From the NCBI GenBank assembly GCA_004553485.1, contig SFLG01000002.1, positions 1 through 64,000 on the forward strand: a DNA stretch of 64,000 bases. Reading direction: 5' to 3'. Positions 1 to 7,530 of the stretch are shown in pieces (positions within the stretch are counted from its first letter, which is position 1; each line of letters opens with the position of its first letter). A program made the position numbers and the translations under genes. The notes beneath the pieces were generated by a model that saw only the letters and a list, made by a program, of their open reading frames with translations, did no database searches and had not been told where the DNA came from. This DNA is from Bacteroidales bacterium. GTDB taxonomy: Bacteria; Bacteroidota; Bacteroidia; Bacteroidales; Muribaculaceae.

Positions 1-96
1 CATACCCTTCCGGGCCTGTTGGGCCAGAATTTCGGCGCCCTGCCACAGCAACGGCGCCATCATCAACAGCAGGATATATAGGATTGATTTTTTCAA
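1..96 (-). CDS. 5' end of a gene for an exported protein (partial)
   Basis: Only the first 32 codons are in the window; the rest lies beyond position 1. Read from a TTG at 96 the peptide starts with two lysines, followed by a hydrophobic stretch at about residues 5-18 and a polar AQQARKG segment. That is the shape of a signal peptide or N-terminal membrane anchor. No ATG lies in frame upstream, and later ATGs at residues 12 and 13 would cut the hydrophobic segment, so TTG is the best guess. A TAATTTTG sequence on the minus strand at 213-220 could be its promoter box. The mature protein is not visible, so no function can be given. Confidence 0.4.
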   Translation of the reverse strand, partial: MKKSILYILLLMMAPLLWQGAEILAQQARKGM

Positions 97-270
97 AGCA
101 ACAATTTCACTTCTATGCCCGTCGCCATCCGCACCCGGCCGCGGCAGTGGCACTTTTTGCGTGCATACGTCTGTCGCGTCTGTCGCGCGCGTGCATAAGC
201 GCATAGATGTTGCAAAATTACGGAAAAACCTCCACACCACCTACAAAATTACCAATATTAACAAAAACCC

Positions 271-351
271 CGATAAATCGGGGTTTATCGGGGGTTTATC
301 GGTGGTTGTCGGGATTAATCGGGGTTTATCGGGGGTTTATCGGGACTAATC
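271..351. repeat. Degenerate tandem array, 10-11-nt unit
   Basis: About seven head-to-tail units end in ATC or GTC and begin with a G run: GGGGTTTATC, GGGGGTTTATC, GGTGGTTGTC, GGGATTAATC, GGGGTTTATC, GGGGGTTTATC, GGGACTAATC. The array lies 3' of queA. A second array with a related unit is at 13989-14051 behind the YggS-type gene, in the same sense relative to the upstream gene. There are stops in the reading frames and no sign of coding use. Confidence 0.8.
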
Positions 352-383
352 AGGGATGGGTTGGGGCCGGGGGCTACCGGGGG

Positions 384-1436
384 TCAGTCGAGGATGAGCA
401 TGGCGTCGCCGTAGGCGCCGAAGCGGTAGCCTTCGGCGATGGCTTCCTGGTAGGCTTTCATGATCAGGTCGTAGCCGCCAAAGGCGGTGGCCATCATCAG
501 CATGGTGGAGTAGGGGAGGTGGAAGTTGGTGACGAGGGCGTCGGTGACGGTGAACTCGTAGGGCGGGAAGATGAACTTGTTGGTCCAGCCGCTGTAGGCT
601 TTCATGTGTCCGCCCATCGAGACGGCGCTGGCGATGCCGCGCAGGACGCTGGTGCCGACGGCGCAGACGCGGTGGCCCGAGTCTTTGACGCCGTTGACGT
701 GGGCGACGAGCTCGGGTGTGGCCTCCATCTGTTCGGAGTCCATGCGGTGTTTGGTGAGGTCTTCGACGTCGATGTCGCGGAAGTTGCCCAGGCCCGAGTG
801 TACGGTGATGAAGTCTTCTTCGACACCCTTGATTTCGAGGCGTTTGAGCAGCTCGCGCGAGAAGTGGATGCCGGCGGCGGGAGCTACCACGGCGCCCTCG
901 CGGGTGGCGTAGATGGTCTGGTAGTCTTCGGCGTCCTGCTCGGTGGCGTCGCGCTTGATATACTCGGGCAGGGGGGTGAAGCCCAGCTTGTACAGGGCCT
1001 CCTTGAACTCGTCGTGGGGGCCGTCGTAGAGGAAGCGCAGCGTGCGGCCGCGGCTGGTGGTGTTGTCGATTACCTCGGCAACGAGCGACTCGTCCTCGCC
1101 GAAGTAGAGCTTGTTGCCGATGCGGATTTTGCGGGCGGGCTCAACCAGCACGTCCCACAGCTTGTTGTCGGCGTTGAGTTCGCGCAGCAGAAAGACTTCG
1201 ATCTGCGCGCCTGTCTTTTCCTTGTTGCCGTTGAGGCGTGCGGGGAAGACGCGTGTGTTGTTGAAGACCATCAGGTCGCCCTCGTCGAAGTATCCGAGGA
1301 TGTCTTTGAAGATACGGTGCTCAATCTCGCCGGTCTTGCGGTGAACGACCATCATGCGGCATGCGTCGCGCTCTTCGGTGGGATGCTGGGCGATGAGGTT
1401 CTCGGGCAGATTGAATTTGAATTGTGACAGCTTCAT
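384..1436 (-). CDS. queA: S-adenosylmethionine:tRNA ribosyltransferase-isomerase
   Basis: QueA moves the ribosyl part of S-adenosylmethionine onto 7-aminomethyl-7-deazaguanine at tRNA position 34, giving epoxyqueuosine in the cytoplasm. The 350-residue protein has the family length. Recognisable blocks are [14 protein letters not shown] at 57-70, LPEYI at 156-160, DYQTIYA at 171-177 and a PAAGIHFS block near 186-193. It starts with ATG at 1436 and is the last gene of the minus-strand run ftsX, DUF3098, uppP, truB, queA, 36 nt behind truB. Such a run is common in Bacteroidales. No defect is seen. Confidence 0.97.
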   Translation of the reverse strand: MKLSQFKFNLPENLIAQHPTEERDACRMMVVHRKTGEIEHRIFKDILGYFDEGDLMVFNNTRVFPARLNGNKEKTGAQIEVFLLRELNADNKLWDVLVEPARKIRIGNKLYFGEDESLVAEVIDNTTSRGRTLRFLYDGPHDEFKEALYKLGFTPLPEYIKRDATEQDAEDYQTIYATREGAVVAPAAGIHFSRELLKRLEIKGVEEDFITVHSGLGNFRDIDVEDLTKHRMDSEQMEATPELVAHVNGVKDSGHRVCAVGTSVLRGIASAVSMGGHMKAYSGWTNKFIFPPYEFTVTDALVTNFHLPYSTMLMMATAFGGYDLIMKAYQEAIAEGYRFGAYGDAMLILD

Positions 1437-1472
1437 TGTTTCGAATAATGTCTCTATGTCGTTGTGTTTTTG

Positions 1473-2279
1473 TTATTTATCGTGTTGAGGCATCTCTATC
1501 GGGCAGTTTGCCAGCAGGTCGGTAGCCTGCTCGACGGTCATGCACTTGTCGGCGGTGACGTCGCCCACGCGAGTGCGTCGGAGGCCGACGAGGTGAGCTC
1601 CACTGCCCAGGGCTTGGCCGATGTCGCGGGCAAGGGCGCGGATGTAGGTGCCTTTGCTGCAGACGATGCGCACGGTGGCCGTGGCCAGGTCGCGGTGCCG
1701 CTCGCTGAAGTGGCGGCGCACCAGGCGGCTCTGCAGGGCGTCGTCGCCGTCGGGCACGGTGCCGATGTCGGCCTGGCCGGCAGGTTTGAAGTCGAGCAGC
1801 TCTATCTCGTCTATTACCAGCACCTTGGCCTTCAGCTCCACCTCCTTGCCCTTGCGGGCGGCGTTGTAGGCGCGGTGGCCGTCGACCTTTATGGCCGAGT
1901 AGGACGGGGGCACCTGCTCGATGCGTCCGGTGAACTGCGTCAGCACGTCGCGCACGGCCTGCTCGGTGACGTGGCCGGCGGGGTAGAGGGCATCGATGTC
2001 GGTCTCGAGATCGAACGACGGCGTGGTGGCGCCGATGGCGATAGTGGCGACGTACTCCTTGACGCCGGCCTGCAGCTGCTCGATGAGGCGCGTGCTGCGT
2101 CCGGTGGTCACTATCACCACCCCCGTCGCCAGAGGGTCGAGGGTGCCGGCGTGGCCCACCTTGAGCTTTTTCATGCCCAGGCGGCGAAGCAGGATGCTGC
2201 GCACCCGCTTCACAACGTCAAAAGATGTCCAGCCCAACGGCTTGTCGAGATAGAGGATTTCTCCGTCTACAAAATTCAT
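1473..2279 (-). CDS. truB: tRNA pseudouridine(55) synthase
   Basis: TruB makes pseudouridine at position 55 in the T-loop of tRNAs. The N-terminal half carries the pseudouridine-synthase signature HAGTLDPLATG at residues 43-53, with the catalytic aspartate at 48, and the substrate-binding block around PPSYSAIKVDG. The KGTYIRALARDIG block near the C-terminus is also typical. At 268 residues it is slightly longer than many bacteroidal homologues because of a loop rich in Asp and Arg around residue 190. It lies between uppP and queA on the minus strand and is probably cotranscribed with them. Confidence 0.96.
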   Translation of the reverse strand: MNFVDGEILYLDKPLGWTSFDVVKRVRSILLRRLGMKKLKVGHAGTLDPLATGVVIVTTGRSTRLIEQLQAGVKEYVATIAIGATTPSFDLETDIDALYPAGHVTEQAVRDVLTQFTGRIEQVPPSYSAIKVDGHRAYNAARKGKEVELKAKVLVIDEIELLDFKPAGQADIGTVPDGDDALQSRLVRRHFSERHRDLATATVRIVCSKGTYIRALARDIGQALGSGAHLVGLRRTRVGDVTADKCMTVEQATDLLANCPIEMPQHDK

Positions 2280-2410
2280 ACGATATTATTTACGAACGGC
2301 GTTCCCGGCGGGCGGAGGCGGCGCCGCGGGGCGCTGCTCCCGGTTGGGGGTTGTCCGTCAGTGTGATAATGAAAAACGGCCGCGGTTTGTTCAGTCGGCC
2401 GTGCTTTGGC

Positions 2411-3259
2411 TCAGTGTGCTGCCGACCACAGCAGGCAGACGACGCCGATGATGGCGCAGTAGATGGCAAACCAAACCAGGCCGCCCTTGCGCACGATGTT
2501 GATCATCCATTTGCAGGCCAGGCATCCGAAGACAAACGAGGCGAGGAAGCCCACCACGCAGGGTACGATGCCCACGCCCGAGTCAAAGGACTTGCTGCCG
2601 GTGATGGCGCCGACGATGCTGAGCAGGGCCTCGCCGAGGATGGGGATGATTACCATCAGGAAGGAGAACGAGGCCAGGCGGTCGCGCTTGTCGCCGAGGA
2701 GGATGCCCGTCGCGATGGTCGAGCCCGAGCGGCTGAGGCCGGGGAGAACGGCCACGGCCTGGGCGCAGCCGATGACAAAGGCGTCGAACCACGAGATGTC
2801 GCGTCCGGCCTCGCCCGAGACTACGCCTTTATGTGTGCTCCATACCGGGCGGGTGCGGAAAAAGTAGGCAAAGGCCAGCAGCAGTGCGGTGATGCACAGG
2901 CAGGTGCCCACGATGTTGAGTTGGCCGCCGAAGAAGTCGTCGACATAGTCCTTGAACAGCAGGCCTACGATGCCCACGGGCACGCACGACAGCAGGATCT
3001 TGAGCACGGTGCGCGTGTTGTCGTCGTTGCGGAAGGTGAAGAACGAACGGCACAGGCCGCTGAACTCGTGCCACAGCACGACGATGGTGCTGAGTACGGT
3101 GGCGACGTGGAGGATAATGTCGAACTGCAGACTCTGGGCGCCGCTGGTTTCGAGGCCCAGAATCTGGTGCATGATTTCAAGATGGCCCGACGATGACACG
3201 GGCAGATATTCGGTGAGACCCTGGACGATGCCGAGGATTAACGCGTCTAACCAATCCAT
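2411..3259 (-). CDS. uppP: Undecaprenyl-diphosphate phosphatase
   Basis: UppP (BacA) dephosphorylates undecaprenyl diphosphate to regenerate the lipid carrier for peptidoglycan and surface glycans. It is an integral inner-membrane protein of 282 residues with several hydrophobic helices. The two family motifs are present: EYLPVSSSGHL at 17-27, with the conserved glutamate, serines and histidine, and PGLSRSGST at 173-181. The gene follows the DUF3098 gene by 63 nt and precedes truB by 131 nt in the same minus-strand run. Its place beside ftsX fits a cell-envelope and division context. Confidence 0.96.
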   Translation of the reverse strand: MDWLDALILGIVQGLTEYLPVSSSGHLEIMHQILGLETSGAQSLQFDIILHVATVLSTIVVLWHEFSGLCRSFFTFRNDDNTRTVLKILLSCVPVGIVGLLFKDYVDDFFGGQLNIVGTCLCITALLLAFAYFFRTRPVWSTHKGVVSGEAGRDISWFDAFVIGCAQAVAVLPGLSRSGSTIATGILLGDKRDRLASFSFLMVIIPILGEALLSIVGAITGSKSFDSGVGIVPCVVGFLASFVFGCLACKWMINIVRKGGLVWFAIYCAIIGVVCLLWSAAH

Positions 3260-3322
3260 TTTTTACGTTGAGGTGATGATGTGGAGGTGGAAGGGGGACG
3301 GTGCTCCCGTCCTGAGTGTCTT

Positions 3323-3604
3323 TTAGTCTTTCTTTGTCTCGCGGGGACGGACGATGATGCCGACGCCCATCAGCACGAAGCCGACAAAGGCCAGCATCGG
3401 GCCGACGACGATGCGGGTGTTGCTGAAGATGGCGGGGTTGAACTCGGGGCCTTCCGAGCCGCCGCCTACCATCAGCACGAAGCCGACGACAATCAGTACG
3501 GCCGCCGCAATCATTATAATAAAGTTGTTGCGCATAAGCGGCAGCGAGTCGGTGGTCTGCTTTTTGATGGTGTCTTTCTTTTTCTCTTTAGCTGTGTTTG
3601 CCAT
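3323..3604 (-). CDS. DUF3098 family small membrane protein
   Basis: This 93-residue protein has a lysine-rich N-terminus (about 20 residues) and two membrane helices, roughly residues 28-47 and 65-86, joined by a short loop. The helix-loop-helix, with its GGGSEGPEFNPAIFS loop, matches the DUF3098 family that occurs almost only in Bacteroidota, usually directly behind ftsX. No biochemical function is established. The 52-nt gap to ftsX and 63-nt gap to uppP point to one transcript, so a role near the division or envelope machinery is a guess from context only. Confidence 0.88.
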   Translation of the reverse strand: MANTAKEKKKDTIKKQTTDSLPLMRNNFIIMIAAAVLIVVGFVLMVGGGSEGPEFNPAIFSNTRIVVGPMLAFVGFVLMGVGIIVRPRETKKD

Positions 3605-3656
3605 TATGTTGATGTGTTGAAATTCGGGATATTGTGCGCGTTTTACCGCGGCGTTG

Positions 3657-4535
3657 TCATTTGCGGTACAGAGCGTCGTAGTTGCGCCTCAGGTATCGCG
3701 TCGCGGCTATCCATGCCGCCAGCGGGCAGATTATGGCGCCCAGAACGACGATGCCTGCGCAGACAAAGCCTAGGTCGGCCCAGCTCAGCATCGGCGCCAG
3801 CCACGAGGCGCTGTGTATGCCGTACAGCTGCGCGCCGGCCAGTATGGCCGAGGCTATCAGGCCGGAGAGGATGCCGTTGGCAAGACCTGCCTTGACAAAG
3901 GGGGCGCGGATGAAGCCGGGGGTGGCGCCGACGAGCTTCATCGTGCGTATGAGGAAGCGCCTCGAATATATCGACAGCGAGACGGTGGCGGTAATGAGTA
4001 CCAGCGAAATAATCAGCAGCACGGCGCCCAGGACACTGAGTACCAGGGCCATGTTGCGGAACGAGCGGCTGACGTTCTCGACGACGGTGAGGTCGGTGAT
4101 GACGTCCTCGACGTCGGCGTCCTTGAGCATCTGCGCCCTGAAGCGCTCCACGCCGTCCTTGTCGGCGGCGGAGGGTTTGAGGTGCACCTCGTACTCGGCC
4201 GAGTATGGGTTCTCGTCGAGCAGCGTCATCACCTCTTCGCCGATGAACTGCACCTCCTGCGCCAGCACCATGTCGGCCGACATGAACTTGTACGACTCGA
4301 CGGCGGGGTTGCTGCCGATGAGCCGCTTGAGGCGGTTGATGTTGATGTCGTTGGTGCCCGGCTTGGCCTGGACGGTGACGGTGAGCTTGTTGCGCACGTC
4401 ATCGGTGACGCGCCGCGCGACAATGCCCGTCTGTGCCAGCAGTCCAATGACAACGAGCGTCAGGGCCACGCTCACCACCGAGGTGAGGCGCGAACCGAAG
4501 GTAGACGATTTTTTTGGCTTTGCGGTTTTGGACAT
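3657..4535 (-). CDS. ftsX: Cell-division permease-like protein FtsX
   Basis: FtsX is the membrane partner of the ATPase FtsE. The complex controls peptidoglycan hydrolases at the division site. The 292-residue protein has the standard topology: a basic cytoplasmic N-terminus, a first membrane helix at about 18-38, an extracytoplasmic domain of about 130 residues, and three C-terminal helices after residue 170. The conserved ISRRFLIRTMKLVGA-like cytoplasmic loop lies between helices 2 and 3. ftsE is not next to it here. It is the first gene of the run to queA, with a good promoter at 4600-4630. Confidence 0.94.
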   Translation of the reverse strand: MSKTAKPKKSSTFGSRLTSVVSVALTLVVIGLLAQTGIVARRVTDDVRNKLTVTVQAKPGTNDININRLKRLIGSNPAVESYKFMSADMVLAQEVQFIGEEVMTLLDENPYSAEYEVHLKPSAADKDGVERFRAQMLKDADVEDVITDLTVVENVSRSFRNMALVLSVLGAVLLIISLVLITATVSLSIYSRRFLIRTMKLVGATPGFIRAPFVKAGLANGILSGLIASAILAGAQLYGIHSASWLAPMLSWADLGFVCAGIVVLGAIICPLAAWIAATRYLRRNYDALYRK

Positions 4536-4599
4536 AGGCCGTTTTGTTTGGGCAGGGGCCGGCTTGAATGGACAAGGGCCGTTTTACGGATTTTCGGTG

Positions 4600-4630
4600 C
4601 AAAATTACTACATCTGCAAGGCGATTTCAA
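4600..4630 (-). promoter_or_regulatory. Bacteroidota-type promoter for the ftsX operon
   Basis: On the minus strand TTG (4628-4630) is separated by 20 nt from TAATTTTG (4600-4607), matching the Bacteroidota TTG / TAnnTTTG consensus. It is about 65 nt upstream of the ftsX start. Confidence 0.65.
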
Positions 4631-4712
4631 GCAAAGGGGCCTAATAAATGTGCTCCATTGCCGTCGCGGGCGTCCCTTTTAGTATTATTTAACAATAAGG
4701 GGCAGGCGGTTG

Positions 4713-4739
4713 GCCTAATTAGTCTAATTGGACTAATTG
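4713..4739. repeat. Tandem array with 9-nt period (three units)
   Basis: The units GCCTAATTA, GTCTAATTG and GACTAATTG follow each other without gaps, between the AlbA_2-type gene and ftsX. It is one of seven arrays in the window that share the 9-nt period but not the unit sequence. Confidence 0.7.
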
Positions 4740-4763
4740 GTGGGTCGGCGGGCGGGTGGCCGG

Positions 4764-5429
4764 TTACTCGGGGCGGGTGATGCCGAAGGCGTGGCCGTTG
4801 TAGCGGAAGGTGAGGACGCCGACGGCGGCGAGGCGCACGATGACGTCGGCGGTGGTGCGCTCGCTGAGGCGGGCGGCGATGGCGATGTCGTTGACCTGCA
4901 GGGGTGTGCCGCCGGCGCGGTCGATGGCGTCGAGGATGGCCGTGGCCTCGCCGTCGAGGGTGAGGGCGGGGCGCTCCGATGTGTCGGCCTGCATCTGCCA
5001 GGCCCGCACCATCAGCGGGTGGGCGGCGATGTTCTCGTCGGCGACGCGGTAGTAGGCGCGCAGGCTGCCGTCGGCCTCGCGGACGCGCACGGGACGGACG
5101 TCGGAGGCGCCGACGGTGGCGCGTATGACCACCACGCCGGGGTCGGTGCGGAAGGCCTCGAAGCGGACATCGACCGAGGGCTCGCAGTACATTTGCGCGG
5201 CCTGCTCGACGACGTAGATGTCCTCGTCGTTGCGCACGCCGGCGATGACGCCGTTGTCCTTGACGCCGATGAGCAGGCTGCCGCCGTCGTTGTTGGCGAA
5301 GGCGCTCACCGAGCGGGCGATTTTGCGTGCGTCGCTGATGGCGAATTTAAAGTCCTGATGCTCGTGCTCGCCCTCCTCTATGAGTCGCTGCACGAGGTAT
5401 CGGCCCCGTTGTGGACGGATGTCTTTCAC
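4764..5429 (-). CDS. AlbA_2/Schlafen-like ATP-binding domain protein
   Basis: The 221-residue protein has an N-terminal AlbA_2 (divergent AAA-4) domain. It opens with a GEHEHQDFKF block near residue 17, continues with ARSVSAFANNDGGSLLIGV near 38-56 and ends about residue 130. The C-terminal part, about 150-215, resembles a winged helix with an RLSERTTADVIVRL recognition-like segment. Such proteins are usually called ATP-binding proteins or putative regulators, and their substrate is unknown. The gene stands alone on the minus strand between luxS (32 nt away) and the ftsX operon. No toxin or nuclease motif was seen. Confidence 0.75.
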   Translation of the reverse strand: MKDIRPQRGRYLVQRLIEEGEHEHQDFKFAISDARKIARSVSAFANNDGGSLLIGVKDNGVIAGVRNDEDIYVVEQAAQMYCEPSVDVRFEAFRTDPGVVVIRATVGASDVRPVRVREADGSLRAYYRVADENIAAHPLMVRAWQMQADTSERPALTLDGEATAILDAIDRAGGTPLQVNDIAIAARLSERTTADVIVRLAAVGVLTFRYNGHAFGITRPE

Positions 5430-5461
5430 TGTAGGATGTAGTTGAAAGTCAGAGGAGAATG

Positions 5462-5941
5462 TCAGTCAGGATAAACGCTGTGGACCTCGTCGAGGTTTTC
5501 GAGCACGCGGGCATAGCGTGCGGCGGCGGTGCGAGCGGCGGCGAGGTCGTTGAAGGTGTAGTTGCCGCAGTCGCGGGCGGTGGCGCCGGGGATTTCGCCC
5601 TCGAACTGAGCTATCCATCCGAACATCTCGGCAAGGACGGGCGCTATCTCGGCGGGTTTGACGTCGCCCTGGACGATGAGGTAGTTGCCTGTGCAGCAGC
5701 CCATAGGGCCCCAGTAGACGATGCGGCTGCCCCACTGCGCGTTGTTGCGCAGCCAGGTGGCGGCGAGGTGCTCGATGGTGTGCAGGGCCTGCGGGGTCAG
5801 CGCGGCCTCGCGGTTGGGGGCCGTCATGCGCAGGTCGAGGGTGGTGAGGATGTCGCCACCGGGAGTGGTGTCGCGGCGGCTGACGTAGACGCCGGGCTCG
5901 AGGGTGAGGTGGTTTATGGTGAAGCTGGCGATTTTTTTCAT
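5462..5941 (-). CDS. luxS: S-ribosylhomocysteine lyase
   Basis: LuxS splits S-ribosylhomocysteine into homocysteine and 4,5-dihydroxypentane-2,3-dione, the precursor of autoinducer-2. The 159-residue protein has the full active site: zinc ligands His54, His58 and Cys125 (HTIEH and CGNY blocks), the catalytic glutamate 57, and the catalytic cysteine 82 in GPMGCCTG. It acts directly after MtnN, whose gene lies upstream on the same strand. The two genes are parted by a 369-bp inverted-repeat element, so luxS may have lost cotranscription or acquired another promoter. Confidence 0.96.
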   Translation of the reverse strand: MKKIASFTINHLTLEPGVYVSRRDTTPGGDILTTLDLRMTAPNREAALTPQALHTIEHLAATWLRNNAQWGSRIVYWGPMGCCTGNYLIVQGDVKPAEIAPVLAEMFGWIAQFEGEIPGATARDCGNYTFNDLAAARTAAARYARVLENLDEVHSVYPD

Positions 5942-5956
5942 TGTGTCCGGGATTTA

Positions 5957-6325
5957 GAGCCCGTTCCCCAATTTATGTTAACGCAGGGCGGACAACTTTT
6001 GAGTAGATTTGTCGTTGAGGTGAAGGAGTTATGGGGCTCCATAACGACTGAACCGAAACGGCAAAGATGCCAAAAGGTGTCCGTGATGACAGTAACTTTA
6101 TTGAGGCGTGGCATTCTTTTGTTAATTATTGATTTTTTTACACCCGTGCCTAATTTTTTTGATTTCTTCGGTATCGCATCTTTTGGGCGTCTTTCGATTT
6201 GTTCATCAGTCGTGTAGCTCGCTACACTCCATCTTCACAAATCAAAATCCATCCCCAAATATGCGACCCTGCGTTAACAGAAATTCTTGCTACGCAAGCG
6301 CCAAGGCGATTAGGGGAACGGGCTC
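5957..6325. mobile_element. MITE-like element with terminal inverted repeats
   Basis: A 369-bp segment is bounded by perfect 13-bp inverted repeats: GAGCCCGTTCCCC at 5957-5969 and its complement at 6313-6325. Both ends are flanked by TTA (5954-5956 and 6326-6328), which could be a 3-bp target duplication. A second inverted pair, TGTTAACGCAGGG, lies inside at 5976-5988 and 6267-6279. Internal hairpins occur at 6028-6045, 6212-6227 and 6286-6298. Base composition is much more AT-rich than the neighbouring genes. No transposase is encoded; the longest internal frame, about 66 codons at 6129-6329, is unconvincing. The right edge abuts the mtnN stop codon. This suggests a non-autonomous mobile element or interspersed repeat. 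Confidence 0.65.
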
Positions 6326-6994
6326 TTAGAGTGTGGCGAGCAAGGCTTTCAGTGCCTCGAAGGTGTGGCGGGGGGCGTCGGCCCAGAAGTTCTCGTACTG
6401 GCTGATGTTGTCGTCGCCGCCGGGGGTGTCGCTGATGACGCGCATGCAGATGAAGGGCACGTTTTTGAGGTAGCACACCTGGGCGATGGCGGCGCTCTCC
6501 ATGTCTACGGCGAGGGCGTCGGGGTACATCGACAGGATGTGCGCGACCTCCTCGGGGCGCGAGACAAAGATGTCGCCGGAGATTACGGGGCCGAATTTTG
6601 CCCCGGGAATTTTGTCAAGGCAGGCGGGGTCGAAGGCGCAGGGCAGCATCAGCGGGCAGCCCGAGGCCTGGCCGGGGACGGTGCCGGGGCCGCACCATAC
6701 GTCGTGATAGGCCACTGCCGAGGCCACGACGATGTCGAGCACCGAGGTGGCGCCCGTGCCGCCGGCAACGCCGGTGTTGATTACCAGCGAGGGGTGGAAA
6801 GTGTCGATGAGGGTGAGCGTGCCGATGGCGGCGTTGACTTTGCCTATGCCGCACTGCATGGCCACAACCTGGCGTGTGCCCACGGTGCCGGTGTGGAAGA
6901 CGATGTCATTCACCGTCACTGTCCCGTGTCCTTCAAGCAGATGCAGCAACAGGTCCAGCTCTTTGCCCATCGCCACTATTATTCCGATTTTCAT
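6326..6994 (-). CDS. mtnN: 5'-methylthioadenosine/S-adenosylhomocysteine nucleosidase
   Basis: MtnN (Pfs) removes adenine from S-adenosylhomocysteine and methylthioadenosine, feeding S-ribosylhomocysteine to LuxS and opening methionine salvage. The 222-residue protein begins with the family's IGIIVAMGKE, giving catalytic Glu12. It also has the VINTGVAGG block near 71-79, the VDMES ribose-binding block with Glu166, and the catalytic Asp189 in ISDTPGG. Its TAA stop is formed by the TTA next to the inverted-repeat element, so the insertion lies flush with the coding end. The last residues (LLATL) could reflect the original or an altered terminus. Confidence 0.95.
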   Translation of the reverse strand: MKIGIIVAMGKELDLLLHLLEGHGTVTVNDIVFHTGTVGTRQVVAMQCGIGKVNAAIGTLTLIDTFHPSLVINTGVAGGTGATSVLDIVVASAVAYHDVWCGPGTVPGQASGCPLMLPCAFDPACLDKIPGAKFGPVISGDIFVSRPEEVAHILSMYPDALAVDMESAAIAQVCYLKNVPFICMRVISDTPGGDDNISQYENFWADAPRHTFEALKALLATL

Positions 6995-7065
6995 TGTAAA
7001 GTCTTATTAATAACAGTTTTATGGCTCAACGTGATGTAGGCGCTAACCTTGTGAGCCTACAAAAA

Positions 7066-7090
7066 AAGCCTCCGTGTTGACGGGAGGCTT
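7066..7090 (-). terminator. Rho-independent terminator of the tRNA-Val pair
   Basis: On the minus strand an 8-bp GC-rich stem (7083-7090 with 7066-7073) closes a 9-nt loop and runs into a T tract at 7061-7067. It starts just 4 nt after the 3' end of the first tRNA-Val gene. Confidence 0.8.
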
Positions 7091-7094
7091 GAAG

Positions 7095-7169
7095 TGGGCG
7101 CTGAGGGATTCGAACCCCCGACCCTCTGCTTGTAAGGCAGACGCTCTGAACCAGCTGAGCTAAGCGCCC
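7095..7169 (-). tRNA. tRNA-Val (anticodon TAC)
   Basis: The 75-nt gene folds into a standard cloverleaf: a 7-bp acceptor stem GGGCGCT/AGCGCCC, an anticodon stem TCTGC/GCAGA with loop CTTACAA, and a T arm with GGTTCGAATCC. The anticodon TAC reads GTA and, with wobble, other valine codons. The discriminator base is A and CCA is not encoded. An identical copy lies 79 nt upstream in transcription order. Confidence 0.96.
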
Positions 7170-7248
7170 GAGATAGGAGATGTATTGCCGGCGGCCTTCT
7201 CGGCAGGCTGCGCCATTATGCTGAGTGCGAGAACAAAAGAGAAAAAAG

Positions 7249-7323
7249 TGGGCGCTGAGGGATTCGAACCCCCGACCCTCTGCTTGTAAGGCAGACGCTC
7301 TGAACCAGCTGAGCTAAGCGCCC
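7249..7323 (-). tRNA. tRNA-Val (anticodon TAC), second copy
   Basis: It is identical over all 75 nt to the gene at 7095-7169, with the same cloverleaf and TAC anticodon. It is the promoter-proximal member of the pair, and both probably share one transcript ending at the terminator at 7066-7090. Confidence 0.96.
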
Positions 7324-7393
7324 GTTCTCGCCAAAAGCGTTGCAAAGGTACAACTTTTTTTTGAACCACCAAAAAAAATCGCAAAAAAGTTTT

Positions 7394-7447
7394 ATCAGAG
7401 ATATCAGAACTATCAGTGACATAAGCCACATAAGCCACATAACACAG
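7394..7447. repeat. Tandem array with 9-nt period (six units)
   Basis: Six consecutive 9-mers begin with AT: ATCAGAGAT, ATCAGAACT, ATCAGTGAC, ATAAGCCAC, ATAAGCCAC, ATAACACAG. The array lies between the tRNA-Val promoter side and the transporter gene on the opposite strand, so it is in a divergent promoter region. Confidence 0.75.
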
Positions 7448-7500
7448 CCCGGTATGCGGCGTTTGGCTCTGCATCGTCAGCCGTTATGCAGAAAAATTTG

Positions 7501-7508
7501 TAATTTTG
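7501..7508 (+). promoter_or_regulatory. Probable -7 promoter box of the BASS transporter gene
   Basis: TAATTTTG, a perfect TAnnTTTG match, lies 22 nt before the ATG at 7531. No TTG is at the usual 19-20-nt distance upstream, so only the -7 element is supported. Confidence 0.4.
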
Positions 7509-7530
7509 CAGTAAAATTTTTGAGTTGAAG

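Noticed and set aside
207..1427. Long open frame antisense to queA (406 codons)
   Set aside because: Gly/Val/Ala-rich nonsense typical of antisense frames in GC-rich genes; queA on the other strand is unmistakable.
6129..6329. 66-codon frame inside the inverted-repeat element
   Set aside because: Crosses the element end into mtnN antisense sequence; no start signal or known domain; likely chance in a structured element.
7216..7440. Small proteins over the tRNA-Val genes
   Set aside because: They read through the tRNA genes, which fold fully.
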